NCBI RefSeq assembly: GCF_030682035.1
Contig: NZ_JAUXQZ010000045.1
Location: 1-64,000, forward strand
DNA length: 64,000 bases
Origin: Brevundimonas sp.
GTDB lineage: Bacteria; Pseudomonadota; Alphaproteobacteria; Caulobacterales; Caulobacteraceae
Direction of reading: 5' to 3'
Position 1 is the first letter of the stretch, and the number at the start of each line of letters is the position of its first letter. This document shows positions 16,671 to 24,452 of this stretch, piece by piece. The position numbers were made by a program, and so were the translations under genes. The notes under the pieces were generated by a model that had not been told where the DNA came from, ran no database searches, and was given only the letters and a program-made list of their open reading frames with translations.

Positions 16671-18461
16671 ATGAAGCAATTTTTCCTGACCATGGCGGGC
16701 GTTTTCGCCGGTCTGCTGCTCTTCTTCATCATCAGCATGGTGATCGTGTTCGGCATGATCGGCGCGGCGATCAGTTCGGCCTCGTCGACGGAGGCCGCCG
16801 GCGCCAACACCGTGTTGGAGTTGGACCTGCGCGACGGGGTCACGGATCAGGCCCCCAACAATCCGTTCGCCGTCTTCGGCGGTTCGGGACTGTCGACGCT
16901 ACAGATCGTCGATACCCTCGCTCAGGCCGAGGATGACGATCGGGTCAAGGCTCTGCTGGTCCGCCTGCCTGAGGCCGGGATCACCCCGGCCGCCGCCGAC
17001 GAGATTCGCCAGGCCATCCGCCGCTTCCGCGCCTCGGGCAAGGTCGTCCTCGCCCACAGCCAGGGCTTCCAGCCGGTCGGCGCCACCATTTCCAGCTACA
17101 TGGTCGGGGCCTCGGCTTCCGAGCTGTGGATGCAGAACACCGCCAGTTTCCAGCTGGCAGGCTTCTCGGCCGACAGCATGTTCCTGGGCCGCGCCTTCGA
17201 CAAATACGGCGTCAACGCCGAGTTCGAGCAGCGCTATGAATACAAGAACGCCGTCAACGAATTCACCGAGAGCGACTTCACCCCCGCCCATCGCGAGGCG
17301 ATGACGGCCTGGATGACGTCCATCTACACCTCGGCCATCGCCAATGCGGCGCAGGACCGGAAGGTGACGCCGGCGGCGCTGCGCGCCACCATCGAGGCCG
17401 GCCCGTATTCGTCGGCGCAGGCGCTGCAACGACGGCTGATCGACAAGATCGGCCAGGTCGAGGAGGCTGAGGCCGAGGCGAAGCGCCGGGCCGGCCGCAA
17501 TGCCGAGATCATGGAGTTCGCCGACTATGCCTCGTCGAAGGGGGAGCGTGCCGGATCGGGCCGCAACGCCATCGCCATCGTCGGCGGCGAGGGCGCCATC
17601 ATGACCGGCACGGGCGGCGGCGCCGACCCGTTCGGCGGCGGCTCCTCGATCATGTCGGATGATCTCGCGGAGGCGCTGTACGACGCCATCGAGGACGACA
17701 GCGTCAAGGCCATCGTCTTCCGCGTCTCGTCACCCGGCGGATCCCCGGAAGCCTCGGAACAGATCCTGGCGGCGGTGCGCGCGGCCAAGGCGGCGGGCAA
17801 GCCGGTGGTGGTGTCGATGGGCGACTATGCGGCGTCGGGCGGTTACTGGATCAGTTCGGAAGCGAACTGGATCGTGGCCCAGCCCTCGACCCTGACCGGC
17901 TCTATCGGCGTCTATGGCGGCAAATTCGTGCTGGCCGACGCCCTGGGCCGGTTCGGCGTCGACATGCGCAATCTGACCGTCGGTGGCCCGTACGCGGACG
18001 CCTTCTCGCCCTCGCAGGACTTCAGCCCGGCCCAGCGCGCGGCCTTCGCGGCCCAGATCGACCGGACCTATGAGGAGTTCATCGCCCGCGTCGCGGCCGG
18101 CCGACGCCTGCCGCCTGCCCGGGTGCGCGAGATCGCCCGCGGCCGTGTCTGGACCGGCGCCCAGGCCAGACAGATCGGCCTGGTCGATCAACTCGGCGGA
18201 CTGGAAGAGGCCATCGCCAAGGCGCGCGAGCTGGCTCGCATTCCCGCCGGGGATTCGGTGCGGTTCAAACGCTATCCGGAGGCCCGGTCGCCGTTCGAGG
18301 CCCTGTCGCAGGCGTTCGGCGTCTCGGGTGAGGCGGCGCGGGTGCTGATCGGGATCGGCGGGGTCATGAACGACCCGGCGGCCGAGGCGGCTGTCCGCAG
18401 CATGCAGACCGAGCGGGCCCGGGCCTCCGGCGCTTCGGTGCTGGCGGACCAGCCTTATTGA
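16671..18461 (+). CDS. sppA: Signal peptide peptidase SppA, long (67K) type
   Basis: 596-residue membrane-anchored serine peptidase that degrades released signal peptides. An N-terminal transmembrane segment (about 5-30) is followed by two ClpP-fold repeats. The Lys/Ser dyad is visible: Lys192 in EYKNAV of the first repeat and Ser389 in DYAASGGYW of the second, 197 residues apart (E. coli Lys209 and Ser409, 200 apart). The start is ATG 16671 (MKQFFLTMAG); in-frame ATGs at 16608 and 16635 would add an unlikely Arg-rich leader. Downstream lies a small membrane gene, 103 bases away. Confidence 0.95.
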   Translation: MKQFFLTMAGVFAGLLLFFIISMVIVFGMIGAAISSASSTEAAGANTVLELDLRDGVTDQAPNNPFAVFGGSGLSTLQIVDTLAQAEDDDRVKALLVRLPEAGITPAAADEIRQAIRRFRASGKVVLAHSQGFQPVGATISSYMVGASASELWMQNTASFQLAGFSADSMFLGRAFDKYGVNAEFEQRYEYKNAVNEFTESDFTPAHREAMTAWMTSIYTSAIANAAQDRKVTPAALRATIEAGPYSSAQALQRRLIDKIGQVEEAEAEAKRRAGRNAEIMEFADYASSKGERAGSGRNAIAIVGGEGAIMTGTGGGADPFGGGSSIMSDDLAEALYDAIEDDSVKAIVFRVSSPGGSPEASEQILAAVRAAKAAGKPVVVSMGDYAASGGYWISSEANWIVAQPSTLTGSIGVYGGKFVLADALGRFGVDMRNLTVGGPYADAFSPSQDFSPAQRAAFAAQIDRTYEEFIARVAAGRRLPPARVREIARGRVWTGAQARQIGLVDQLGGLEEAIAKARELARIPAGDSVRFKRYPEARSPFEALSQAFGVSGEAARVLIGIGGVMNDPAAEAAVRSMQTERARASGASVLADQPY

Positions 18462-18564
18462 GGCGGAAACACTCGCCTGTGAAGGGGCCGGTCATTGACC
18501 GTTCATCCGAGTGGACCGACATTGAGAGTTCGGCGTTGTTCCCAGCGTCTGCTAAGGTGATTTG

Positions 18565-18882
18565 ATGACCGAGTCCGACCGTCTGCTCTTCGGCCCGTCC
18601 GCGCGCCGCCCGTCGAACGGCGTCCTGGCGTCGGTCATGTGGCTGGGCGGTGTGATCGCGACCGTCGCGGCCATGGCCGTGGGCGCCGTGCTGGCCGTCT
18701 TCACCGCCGTCGCCGTGGCCGTCATAGCCCTGTTCGCCGCCGTCCTGGTCTTCTTCGCCGGTCTGGCCATGGGCGCGCGCCGCAAGGCCGTGGTCCGCAC
18801 CCGCCGCGCCGATGACGTCATCGAGGCCCGCAAGGTCGACGGCGCCTGGGTCGCCTATGGCTGGGAGCGGCCGGGCCGGTAA
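18565..18882 (+). CDS. Small membrane protein of unknown function
   Basis: 105 residues: a polar N-terminus, two adjacent hydrophobic segments (about 22-72, very rich in Val/Ala) and a basic C-terminal tail (RRKAVVRTRRADDVIEARK). AAGGTG lies just upstream of ATG 18565. It ends 8 bases before the amidase, so the two are probably one operon. I recognise no domain; genes like this are common beside peptidoglycan amidases in Caulobacterales, which is a recollection rather than something proved here. Confidence 0.75.
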   Translation: MTESDRLLFGPSARRPSNGVLASVMWLGGVIATVAAMAVGAVLAVFTAVAVAVIALFAAVLVFFAGLAMGARRKAVVRTRRADDVIEARKVDGAWVAYGWERPGR

Positions 18883-18890
18883 GCCGCGCC

Positions 18891-19652
18891 GTGCTGACCG
18901 TGAAGGACGCTCCGTCCCCCAATTTCGACGCGCGCCGCGGCCTGCCCGATATGCTGGTGCTGCACTATACCGGCATGAAGTCCGCCGATGAGGCCATCAC
19001 CCGTCTGTGTGATCCCGAGGCCAAGGTCTCGGCCCACTATGTCGTCGATGAGGACGGGTCGATCCTGCGGCTGGTGCCCGAGGAACGCCGCGCATGGCAT
19101 GCCGGCGCCGGGGCTTGGCAGGGCGAGACCGATTGCAACGCCGCCTCCATCGGCATCGAGATCGTCAATCCGGGCCACGAATTCGGCTATCGCGACTTCC
19201 CGGAGGTCCAGATCGATGCGGTGATCAGCCTGATCAACGATATCCGCACCCGCTGGACCATCCCCGACGCCCGCATCATCGGCCACTCCGACCTCGCGCC
19301 CGAGCGGAAACAGGACCCCGGCGAGCGCTTCCCATGGAAGCGGCTGGCGGGGGTCGGTCACGGCCTGTGGTTCGAACCGGCGCAGGAGCGGATCGCGGCG
19401 CTCGGCGTGCCCCTGGGCGTCGGCGACGAGGGGTTGGGGGTGATCGTGCTGCGCGCCGGCCTGCACCGGCTGGGCTACGCTCTAACCCCGGGCGGGACCT
19501 ATGACGAGGCGACCCGGCTCACCGTCGAGGCCTTCCAGCGCCACTGGCGGCCGGGGCGGGTGGACGGGATCGCAGACGGCGAGACGCGGGCGACCCTGAT
19601 GGGGGTGTTGCAGCTGGCGACGGCGGAGAGCGCAACGGGGGTGTTGAACTAG
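18891..19652 (+). CDS. AmpD-like N-acetylmuramoyl-L-alanine amidase with peptidoglycan-binding domain
   Basis: 253 residues, zinc amidase_2 domain (about 15-160) plus a C-terminal PG_binding_1 domain (about 185-245; YDEATRLTVEAFQRHW). Zinc ligands can be read: His25 in LVLHYTG, His132 in IIGHSDLAP and Asp142 in KQDPGERFPW. The family cleaves the amide bond between MurNAc (or anhydro-MurNAc) and the stem peptide, for recycling or wall turnover. GTG 18891 is the start. The extra binding domain makes it closer to the AmiD-like branch than to minimal AmpD; lack of a clear signal peptide argues for cytosolic recycling. Confidence 0.9.
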   Translation: MLTVKDAPSPNFDARRGLPDMLVLHYTGMKSADEAITRLCDPEAKVSAHYVVDEDGSILRLVPEERRAWHAGAGAWQGETDCNAASIGIEIVNPGHEFGYRDFPEVQIDAVISLINDIRTRWTIPDARIIGHSDLAPERKQDPGERFPWKRLAGVGHGLWFEPAQERIAALGVPLGVGDEGLGVIVLRAGLHRLGYALTPGGTYDEATRLTVEAFQRHWRPGRVDGIADGETRATLMGVLQLATAESATGVLN

Positions 19653-19660
19653 CGTTCGGG

Positions 19661-19872
19661 TCTCCCTCCCCCGAAGTGGGGAGGGACGATCGCGTAGCGG
19701 AGCCCGGGTGGGGAAGTCGGAAGCTTGGCGCCACCGGTGCGGGACTGGCGTTCCCCACCCGGGCTCGGCTATGCCTCGCCGTCCCTCCCCATGAAGGGGA
19801 GGGAGAACCGTGCGGTGGCTCCCCACCCGTCTGTCGCTGCGCGACAGTCACCCTCCCCAGAAGGGGAGGGAG
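19661..19872. repeat. Hairpin repeat copies 2 and 2b upstream of rnpB
   Basis: 19661-19812 has the same arms as the block at 4143-4285 (CTCCCCC...GGGTGGGGAA...TTCCCCACCC...CCCTCCCC-ATGA-AGGGGAGGG), but the central core is in the opposite orientation. 19813-19872 is a second, shorter member: CTGTCGC-TGC-GCGACAG followed by CCCTCCCC-AGA-AGGGGAGGG. Confidence 0.85.
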
Positions 19873-19876
19873 AATG

Positions 19877-19905
19877 TTGACGTCATCCCTCAACCAGCGC
19901 ATCAC
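19877..19905 (+). promoter_or_regulatory. Candidate rnpB promoter
   Basis: TTGACG at 19877-19882 lies exactly 35 bases upstream of the predicted 5' end of RNase P RNA, with CATCAC at 19900-19905 in the -10 position. The -35 box is convincing, the -10 box is poor. Confidence 0.5.
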
Positions 19906-19911
19906 GCCCCC

Positions 19912-20304
19912 GTCAGACGGCCGGGCGGTCGCGGCGGAGGTTATGCCCTCGTCGAGGAAAGTCCGGGCTCCACGGTGAAGAGGCGGCGGGCAACACCCGC
20001 CCGGGGCGACCCGAGGGATAGCGCCACAGAAAGCAAACCTCCGGCCTCGCGAGGCCGGTAAGGGTGAAAGGGTGGGGTAAGAGCCCACCGCGTGCCTGGC
20101 AACAGGGACGGCATGGCAAGCCCCGCCTGGAGCAAGACCGAATAGGGATGTCGCGCGGCCTTCAGGATTCGTCCTGGGGCCGCAGGGTTCACCGCCCGAG
20201 GCGTCCGGGTAGGTCGCGAGAACCGTCCGGCAACGGGCGGTCCAGAGGAATGATCGTCGCCGTCCTCCGGGGCGGAACAGAACCCGGCTTACAGGCCGTC
20301 TGAC
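19912..20304 (+). ncRNA. rnpB: RNase P RNA (bacterial type A)
   Basis: Catalytic RNA of ribonuclease P, about 390 bases, which trims tRNA precursors. The highly conserved GAGGAAAGTCCGGGCTCC segment (about 19956-19973, P4/CR I), the ACAGAAA and GGTAAGGGTGAAA segments (CR II/III, about 20029-20070) and the late ACAGAACCCGGCTTACAGG (CR V, about 20275-20294) are all present. The ends pair perfectly: GTCAGACGGCC at 19912-19922 with GGCCGTCTGAC at 20294-20304, forming P1. A pyrimidine-rich run (TTTCTCTTTT) follows. It stands alone between hairpin repeats and a small minus-strand gene. Confidence 0.97.
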
Positions 20305-20317
20305 ATTTCTCTTTTGA

Positions 20318-20410
20318 AGGGGCCTACCGCTCGCCGCGCGGCGGCTCGCTGCCTGAGGCCGGGGTGCGCCAACGCTTGCGACGCGGTCGCTCGCTGCTTG
20401 AGCGCGCGAA
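20318..20410. repeat. Dispersed CGCTCGC repeat, copies 2 and partial 3
   Basis: 20318-20364 closely matches the block at 8124-8171 (GGGGCCTACCGCTCGC...GCTCGCTGCCTGAGGCCGG); 20374-20410 repeats the second half (CGACGCGGTCGCTCGCTGCTTGAG). They fill most of the gap between rnpB and the next gene. Confidence 0.7.
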
Positions 20411-20451
20411 ATGCACCTGGACACCCCGCGCGTGCTTGCCGCTTTCGACCG

Positions 20452-20628
20452 CTAGTAACGCTTGCGCGCCGCGTCGGCGGCGTCGATCAGGCGGAGACCG
20501 GAAATCTCTGCGGCGTCGGCGGTCAAATCGAGTCCGGCCTCCGGCGGATCCTTGATCACAACGACGCCATCGACGGCCTGCGGCGCCAGCGGTTTTGTCG
20601 GGTCGGCGGGCGTGGTGGGCTCGGTCAT
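20452..20628 (-). CDS. Small hypothetical protein
   Basis: 58 residues, acidic and soluble (MTEPTTPADPTKPLAPQA at the N-terminus, ending AADAARKRY). No domain recognised. ATG 20628 is preceded by a G-run; a GTG at 20643 would add five residues. The third-position GC bias fits a coding frame. It is divergent from the dcw cluster and upstream of rnpB on the opposite strand. Confidence 0.5.
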   Translation of the reverse strand: MTEPTTPADPTKPLAPQAVDGVVVIKDPPEAGLDLTADAAEISGLRLIDAADAARKRY

Positions 20629-20811
20629 CCCCCAAAAACTCACGATGGGCGCTCAGGGTTCCAGCTGTAGCCGACGCCATGGCGTTAACCCTTTGGCCCG
20701 GAATGGGGCGCAGGATTGATCCACAGGCGGGGTTATACTTTGGATGTTCTGTCTATGTTCTCTCACCTACAGCGTAGTTCGCCTCGATTGAGGTTAACAA
20801 GTGTCAACTAA

Positions 20812-20846
20812 TCCCATTGAGACCCAGTTGATCCCATGCTATCCCA
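20812..20846 (+). promoter_or_regulatory. MraZ operator: four direct boxes at 10-bp period
   Basis: On the minus strand the motif TGGGA/T begins a unit repeated four times. On the plus strand TCCCA is at 20812, ACCCA at 20822, TCCCA at 20832 and TCCCA at 20842, each exactly 10 bases from the next. TGGGN boxes separated by five bases are the published binding site of E. coli MraZ, which represses its own dcw operon. The array is 64 bases upstream of the mraZ GTG. A weak TTGAGG (20788) lies just before it. Confidence 0.88.
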
Positions 20847-20909
20847 TTACGTCTGAGGGTGTTCAGGGGACAAGAGGGGCGGATCGAGAGGTCCGAGTTT
20901 GGGGCAGGG

Positions 20910-21344
20910 GTGTTTCTCTCGACCTACGAGAAACAGTTGGACGGCAAGCGACGCCTGCTGATTCCGCAGGAGTTCCGCACCGCCGACAACGGCGCCGAGC
21001 AAGGCGTCTTCTGCTTTTTCGCCTTGGCGGATGACTGCCTTGAGGCCGGCGGGGATCGGCTGATGGCCGAATACGTGTCCCGCATCGAGGCCTTGCCGTT
21101 CGGCAGCGACAAACGCACCGCCCTGGAAGAGACCTTCTTTGCCGGCCAGCGCCCGCTGGCGTACGACGGCGGCGGCCGTATCACCCTGCCCGAGAGCCTT
21201 TGCCAGGACGCCGGCCTCGGCGAGGACGTCGCCATCATCGGTCTGGGCGCGCGCTTCCAGATATGGGACCGGGCGCGCTGGACCGCCCGTCGCGACGCCC
21301 GCCGCGCCCTGGCCCGCCAGGTCATGACCGGGGAGGGCGGATGA
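20910..21344 (+). CDS. mraZ: Transcriptional regulator MraZ
   Basis: 144-residue double-SpoVT/AbrB-domain DNA-binding protein, first gene of the dcw cluster, which binds TGGGN repeats upstream of its own gene. The first half carries [21 protein letters not shown] and the second a parallel copy ([18 protein letters not shown]), the two AbrB-like halves. GTG 20910 is the best start because the conserved VFLSTYEKQ begins there; the frame upstream is open to an ATG at 20859 but that stretch is non-conserved. It overlaps rsmH by four bases (ATGA). Confidence 0.95.
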   Translation: MFLSTYEKQLDGKRRLLIPQEFRTADNGAEQGVFCFFALADDCLEAGGDRLMAEYVSRIEALPFGSDKRTALEETFFAGQRPLAYDGGGRITLPESLCQDAGLGEDVAIIGLGARFQIWDRARWTARRDARRALARQVMTGEGG

Positions 21345-22303
21345 GCCCGCACGCCCCGGTTCTGCTCGACGAAGTGATTGAGGTCCTGGCTCCGCGCGCC
21401 GGGGACGTGGTCATCGACGCCACCTTCGGCGCCGGCGGCTATAGCCGCGCCATTCTGGCCACGGGGGCGACGGTCATAGCCCTGGACCGCGATCCGACGG
21501 TCCAGCCGCACGCCGACGCCGTGGCCAACGACTATCCCGGCCAATTCCGGCTGGTGCGCACGCCCTTCTCGGGGCTGGCGGAAGCGTTCGCCGACAGCGG
21601 GGAGGCGCGGCTTGATGGGGTGGTGTTCGACATCGGCGTGTCGTCGATGCAGCTGGATCAGGCCGAGCGCGGCTTTTCCTTCATGCGCGACGGGCCGCTG
21701 GACATGCGGATGGACGCTGAGGGCGAAACCGCCGCCGACATCGTCAACGGCTGGGACCACGGGCCGATGGCCCACATCTTCAAACTGTACGGCGACGAGC
21801 GTCAGTCGGGCCGGGTTGCGACCGCCATCCTGCGCCGCCGTGTGGAGCGTCCGTTCGAGCGCACGCTGGATCTGGCCGAGGTGGTCGAGAAGGCGCTGGG
21901 CGGACGCCGCGGCGCGCCGATCCATCCCGCCACGCGCGTGTTTCAGGCCCTGCGCATCGCCGTCAACGACGAACTGGGCCAGCTGCGCCAGGGGCTGGAG
22001 GCCGCCGAGACCGCCCTGTCGCCCGGCGGGCGGCTGGCGGTGGTGACCTTCCATTCGCTGGAGGACCGGATCGTCAAGGCCTTCCTGACCGAGCGCACCG
22101 GCAACGCCCCCGGCGGTTCGCGCCACGCCCCGGTGTCGATCGAGACCCGCAAGCCCAGCTTCACCCTGTCGTTCAAGGGCGCGCGCGAGGCCGGCGACGC
22201 GGAGCGGGCCGACAATCCCCGCGCCCGTTCGGCCAAGCTGCGCGCCGCCGTGCGCACCGATGCCGCCCCTTGGGGCGTCTTTGGGGGGAGGATCGCCGCA
22301 TGA
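21341..22303 (+). CDS. rsmH: 16S rRNA (cytosine(1402)-N(4))-methyltransferase RsmH
   Basis: 320 residues. Transfers a methyl group from S-adenosylmethionine to N4 of C1402 in the 16S decoding centre. Motifs seen: HAPVLLDEV at the N-terminus, the SAM loop [14 protein letters not shown] (about residues 26-40), [11 protein letters not shown], and [13 protein letters not shown] in the C-terminal half. ATG 21341 overlaps the mraZ stop and its own stop overlaps ftsL (ATGA), so mraZ, rsmH and ftsL are translationally coupled. Confidence 0.97.
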   Translation: MSPHAPVLLDEVIEVLAPRAGDVVIDATFGAGGYSRAILATGATVIALDRDPTVQPHADAVANDYPGQFRLVRTPFSGLAEAFADSGEARLDGVVFDIGVSSMQLDQAERGFSFMRDGPLDMRMDAEGETAADIVNGWDHGPMAHIFKLYGDERQSGRVATAILRRRVERPFERTLDLAEVVEKALGGRRGAPIHPATRVFQALRIAVNDELGQLRQGLEAAETALSPGGRLAVVTFHSLEDRIVKAFLTERTGNAPGGSRHAPVSIETRKPSFTLSFKGAREAGDAERADNPRARSAKLRAAVRTDAAPWGVFGGRIAA

Positions 22304-22719
22304 GTACGGCCGTCGCCACCCTGAATCGCCTGCTCGCCTGGAAGATTCGCGGCATCCGCTGGATCGAGATCATCGGCGTTCTGCTGGTCGCGGCCATGGT
22401 CTTCTCGGTCTATCTGGCCAAGGCGGCGGCGGCGCGCGAGAGCGCCCGCATCTCCGACCTCGAGCGGCAGATCAGCGACAACGGTCAGCGTGTGCGCCTG
22501 CTGCGCGCCGAAGTCGCCCGGCTGGAACAGCCCAACCGCCTCGAGGCCCTGTCGCGGGGCGCGGGCCTGGGTCCGGTCGATGTGCACCGTCAGGCCACGG
22601 CCGAGAACCTGCCAAGCCTGGCTCCGATCCCCGAGCCGCGTCCGGTGGTCATCGCGCCGACGCCGCCCGCGACTGCTGACGCTCCCGTCGGCGATCCCGC
22701 GCCCGGAGACGAGCCGTGA
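22300..22719 (+). CDS. ftsL: Cell division protein FtsL
   Basis: 139-residue bitopic divisome protein that forms a subcomplex with FtsQ and FtsB. A cytosolic N-terminus (about 1-22), one transmembrane helix (about 23-43) and a periplasmic coiled coil rich in Arg/Glu/Leu (about 44-80; [25 protein letters not shown]... ) are visible, with a Pro/Ala-rich C-terminal tail. Identity is by topology and position between rsmH and ftsI, as FtsL sequence is poorly conserved. ATGA overlap with rsmH and GTGA overlap with ftsI. Confidence 0.88.
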   Translation: MSTAVATLNRLLAWKIRGIRWIEIIGVLLVAAMVFSVYLAKAAAARESARISDLERQISDNGQRVRLLRAEVARLEQPNRLEALSRGAGLGPVDVHRQATAENLPSLAPIPEPRPVVIAPTPPATADAPVGDPAPGDEP

Positions 22720-24452
22720 GCGTGCATGATCCGCACGTCGGACCCCGGCCGGCTCCGTCGTGGGGCGTGCGGCGGTATACGCCGTCATGGCGCTGGCTGA
22801 CCGAGGCGATGTGGTGGGTCGAGCACGCCTTCGGCCGCGCCCACGCCAACGCCCGGCCCGAGGAGGACACGCGGGTCCGCATCTTCGTCATCCTGTCGGC
22901 GTTCTCGGTGGCGTTCGTCTGTCTGACGCTCGGCGCCGTGCATGCGGCCCTGCTGACGGCGGGCGCCGGCGGCGGCGGCTCGATCCATCCCAATGCGGTG
23001 GTGCGCGCCGACATGGTCGACCGGAACGGGGCCCTGCTGGCCACCAACATCGTACACTACGGCCTCTATATCGACCCGGCCGAGGTCTGGGACCGCCGGG
23101 CGGCCGCAGTCCAGATCCGGCGCGCCCTGCCGCGGGTGTCTAAGACCCGGCTCGAGACGGCCCTGTACGGCGACCGCCGCCTGCTGGTGGTCAACCGGCT
23201 GACGCCGCGCGAGAAGGTGGCGCTGCACAATCTGGCCCTCGGCGGGATCAGCTTCGAGCCTGAGGATGTTCGCGTCCATCCGCTCGGCGAATCCGCGCGC
23301 CATGTGGTCGGCAATGTGGACACCGGCGGCGTCGGCCTGTCCGCCGCCGAACGCGCCTTCAATGACGAGATCCGCGCCGCCGGGGCTCGCGGCGAGAGCT
23401 TCCAGATATCCATCGACCTGCGTGTCCAGGGCGTTCTGGAGAACGAACTGGCCGCCGCCGCCGAAGCGAGCCAGGCCAGGGGCGCGGTCGGCATCATCAC
23501 CGACGTCCAGACCGGCGAGGTTCTGGGCATGGCCAGCTGGCCGGCGTCCAACTCGCGCAACCTCGCCACCGCCGCCACCTATGAGATGGGGTCGGTGTTC
23601 AAGACCTTCACCGTCGCCGCCGCCATCGATACCGGCCGGGCCGATATGAACACCCTGCTGGACGCCTCCGAGGCGCTGCAGATCGGCAACCGCCGGATCA
23701 CCGACTTCCACGCCCAGAACAAGGTGATGACGCTGGAGGAGGTGTATCTGCACTCGTCCAACATCGGCACTTCGCGCCTGTCGACCGAGATGGGGCCGCG
23801 GGTGATGCGCGACTATTTCGAGCGCTTCGGCCTGATGTCGCGCGCGCCGTTCGAGATTCCGTCGGAAGCGCCGATCGTGCCGCGCGAATGGTCGGATTCG
23901 ACCCTCGCCTCGCTGTCGTTCGGCTACGGCATTTCGATCACCCCGATGCAGATGGCTGCGGCCATGGGGGCCCTGACCAACGGCGGGCGGTTCATTCCCC
24001 TGACCCTGCGCAAGGGCGGCCGGCCCGATGTCCGGGGCCGTCAGATCGTCTCGCCCGAGACCTCCCTGACCATGCTGGACCTGATGCGCCGCAACGTCGT
24101 ACGCGGCTCGGGCGGCCGGGCCGAGGCTCCGGGCCTGCGCGTCGGCGGCAAGACGGGCTCGGCCAACAAGTCGGTCAACGGCCGCTACAGCACGGCCCAC
24201 GCCGTCGGCACCTTCGCCGGGGTCTTCCCGGCCGACGGCCCGGTCAACGCCCGCCGGTACCAGATCCTGGTGCTGATCGACGAGCCGCAGACCTATCCGC
24301 GCACAGGCGGCTTCGTCGCCGCCCCGGCGGTGGGGCGGATCGCGGACCGGATCGCCGGCTTCGTCGGCGTGGCGCGCCGGGCCGACCCCTATCGCACCGC
24401 CCTCGGCGACCGCATCCCGGCCTTCGAGGATCTGGAAGGCGACGGGCGATGA
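22716..24452 (+). CDS. ftsI: Peptidoglycan D,D-transpeptidase FtsI (PBP3)
   Basis: 578-residue class B penicillin-binding protein that cross-links septal peptidoglycan. One transmembrane segment (about 50-75), a dimerisation/pedestal domain, then the transpeptidase with Ser-x-x-Lys in MGSVFKTF (Ser about 292), Ser-x-Asn in HSSNIGTS (about 346) and Lys-Thr-Gly in GGKTGSANK (about 479). GTG 22716 starts inside the ftsL stop (GTGA) and its own stop overlaps murE (ATGA), so the three are coupled. Partner of FtsW, encoded downstream in the cluster. Confidence 0.96.
   Translation: MSVHDPHVGPRPAPSWGVRRYTPSWRWLTEAMWWVEHAFGRAHANARPEEDTRVRIFVILSAFSVAFVCLTLGAVHAALLTAGAGGGGSIHPNAVVRADMVDRNGALLATNIVHYGLYIDPAEVWDRRAAAVQIRRALPRVSKTRLETALYGDRRLLVVNRLTPREKVALHNLALGGISFEPEDVRVHPLGESARHVVGNVDTGGVGLSAAERAFNDEIRAAGARGESFQISIDLRVQGVLENELAAAAEASQARGAVGIITDVQTGEVLGMASWPASNSRNLATAATYEMGSVFKTFTVAAAIDTGRADMNTLLDASEALQIGNRRITDFHAQNKVMTLEEVYLHSSNIGTSRLSTEMGPRVMRDYFERFGLMSRAPFEIPSEAPIVPREWSDSTLASLSFGYGISITPMQMAAAMGALTNGGRFIPLTLRKGGRPDVRGRQIVSPETSLTMLDLMRRNVVRGSGGRAEAPGLRVGGKTGSANKSVNGRYSTAHAVGTFAGVFPADGPVNARRYQILVLIDEPQTYPRTGGFVAAPAVGRIADRIAGFVGVARRADPYRTALGDRIPAFEDLEGDGR

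Noticed and set aside
19482-20424. Several frames through the hairpin repeats and rnpB
   Set aside because: They follow palindromic DNA and a structural RNA, with strongly biased low-complexity translations.
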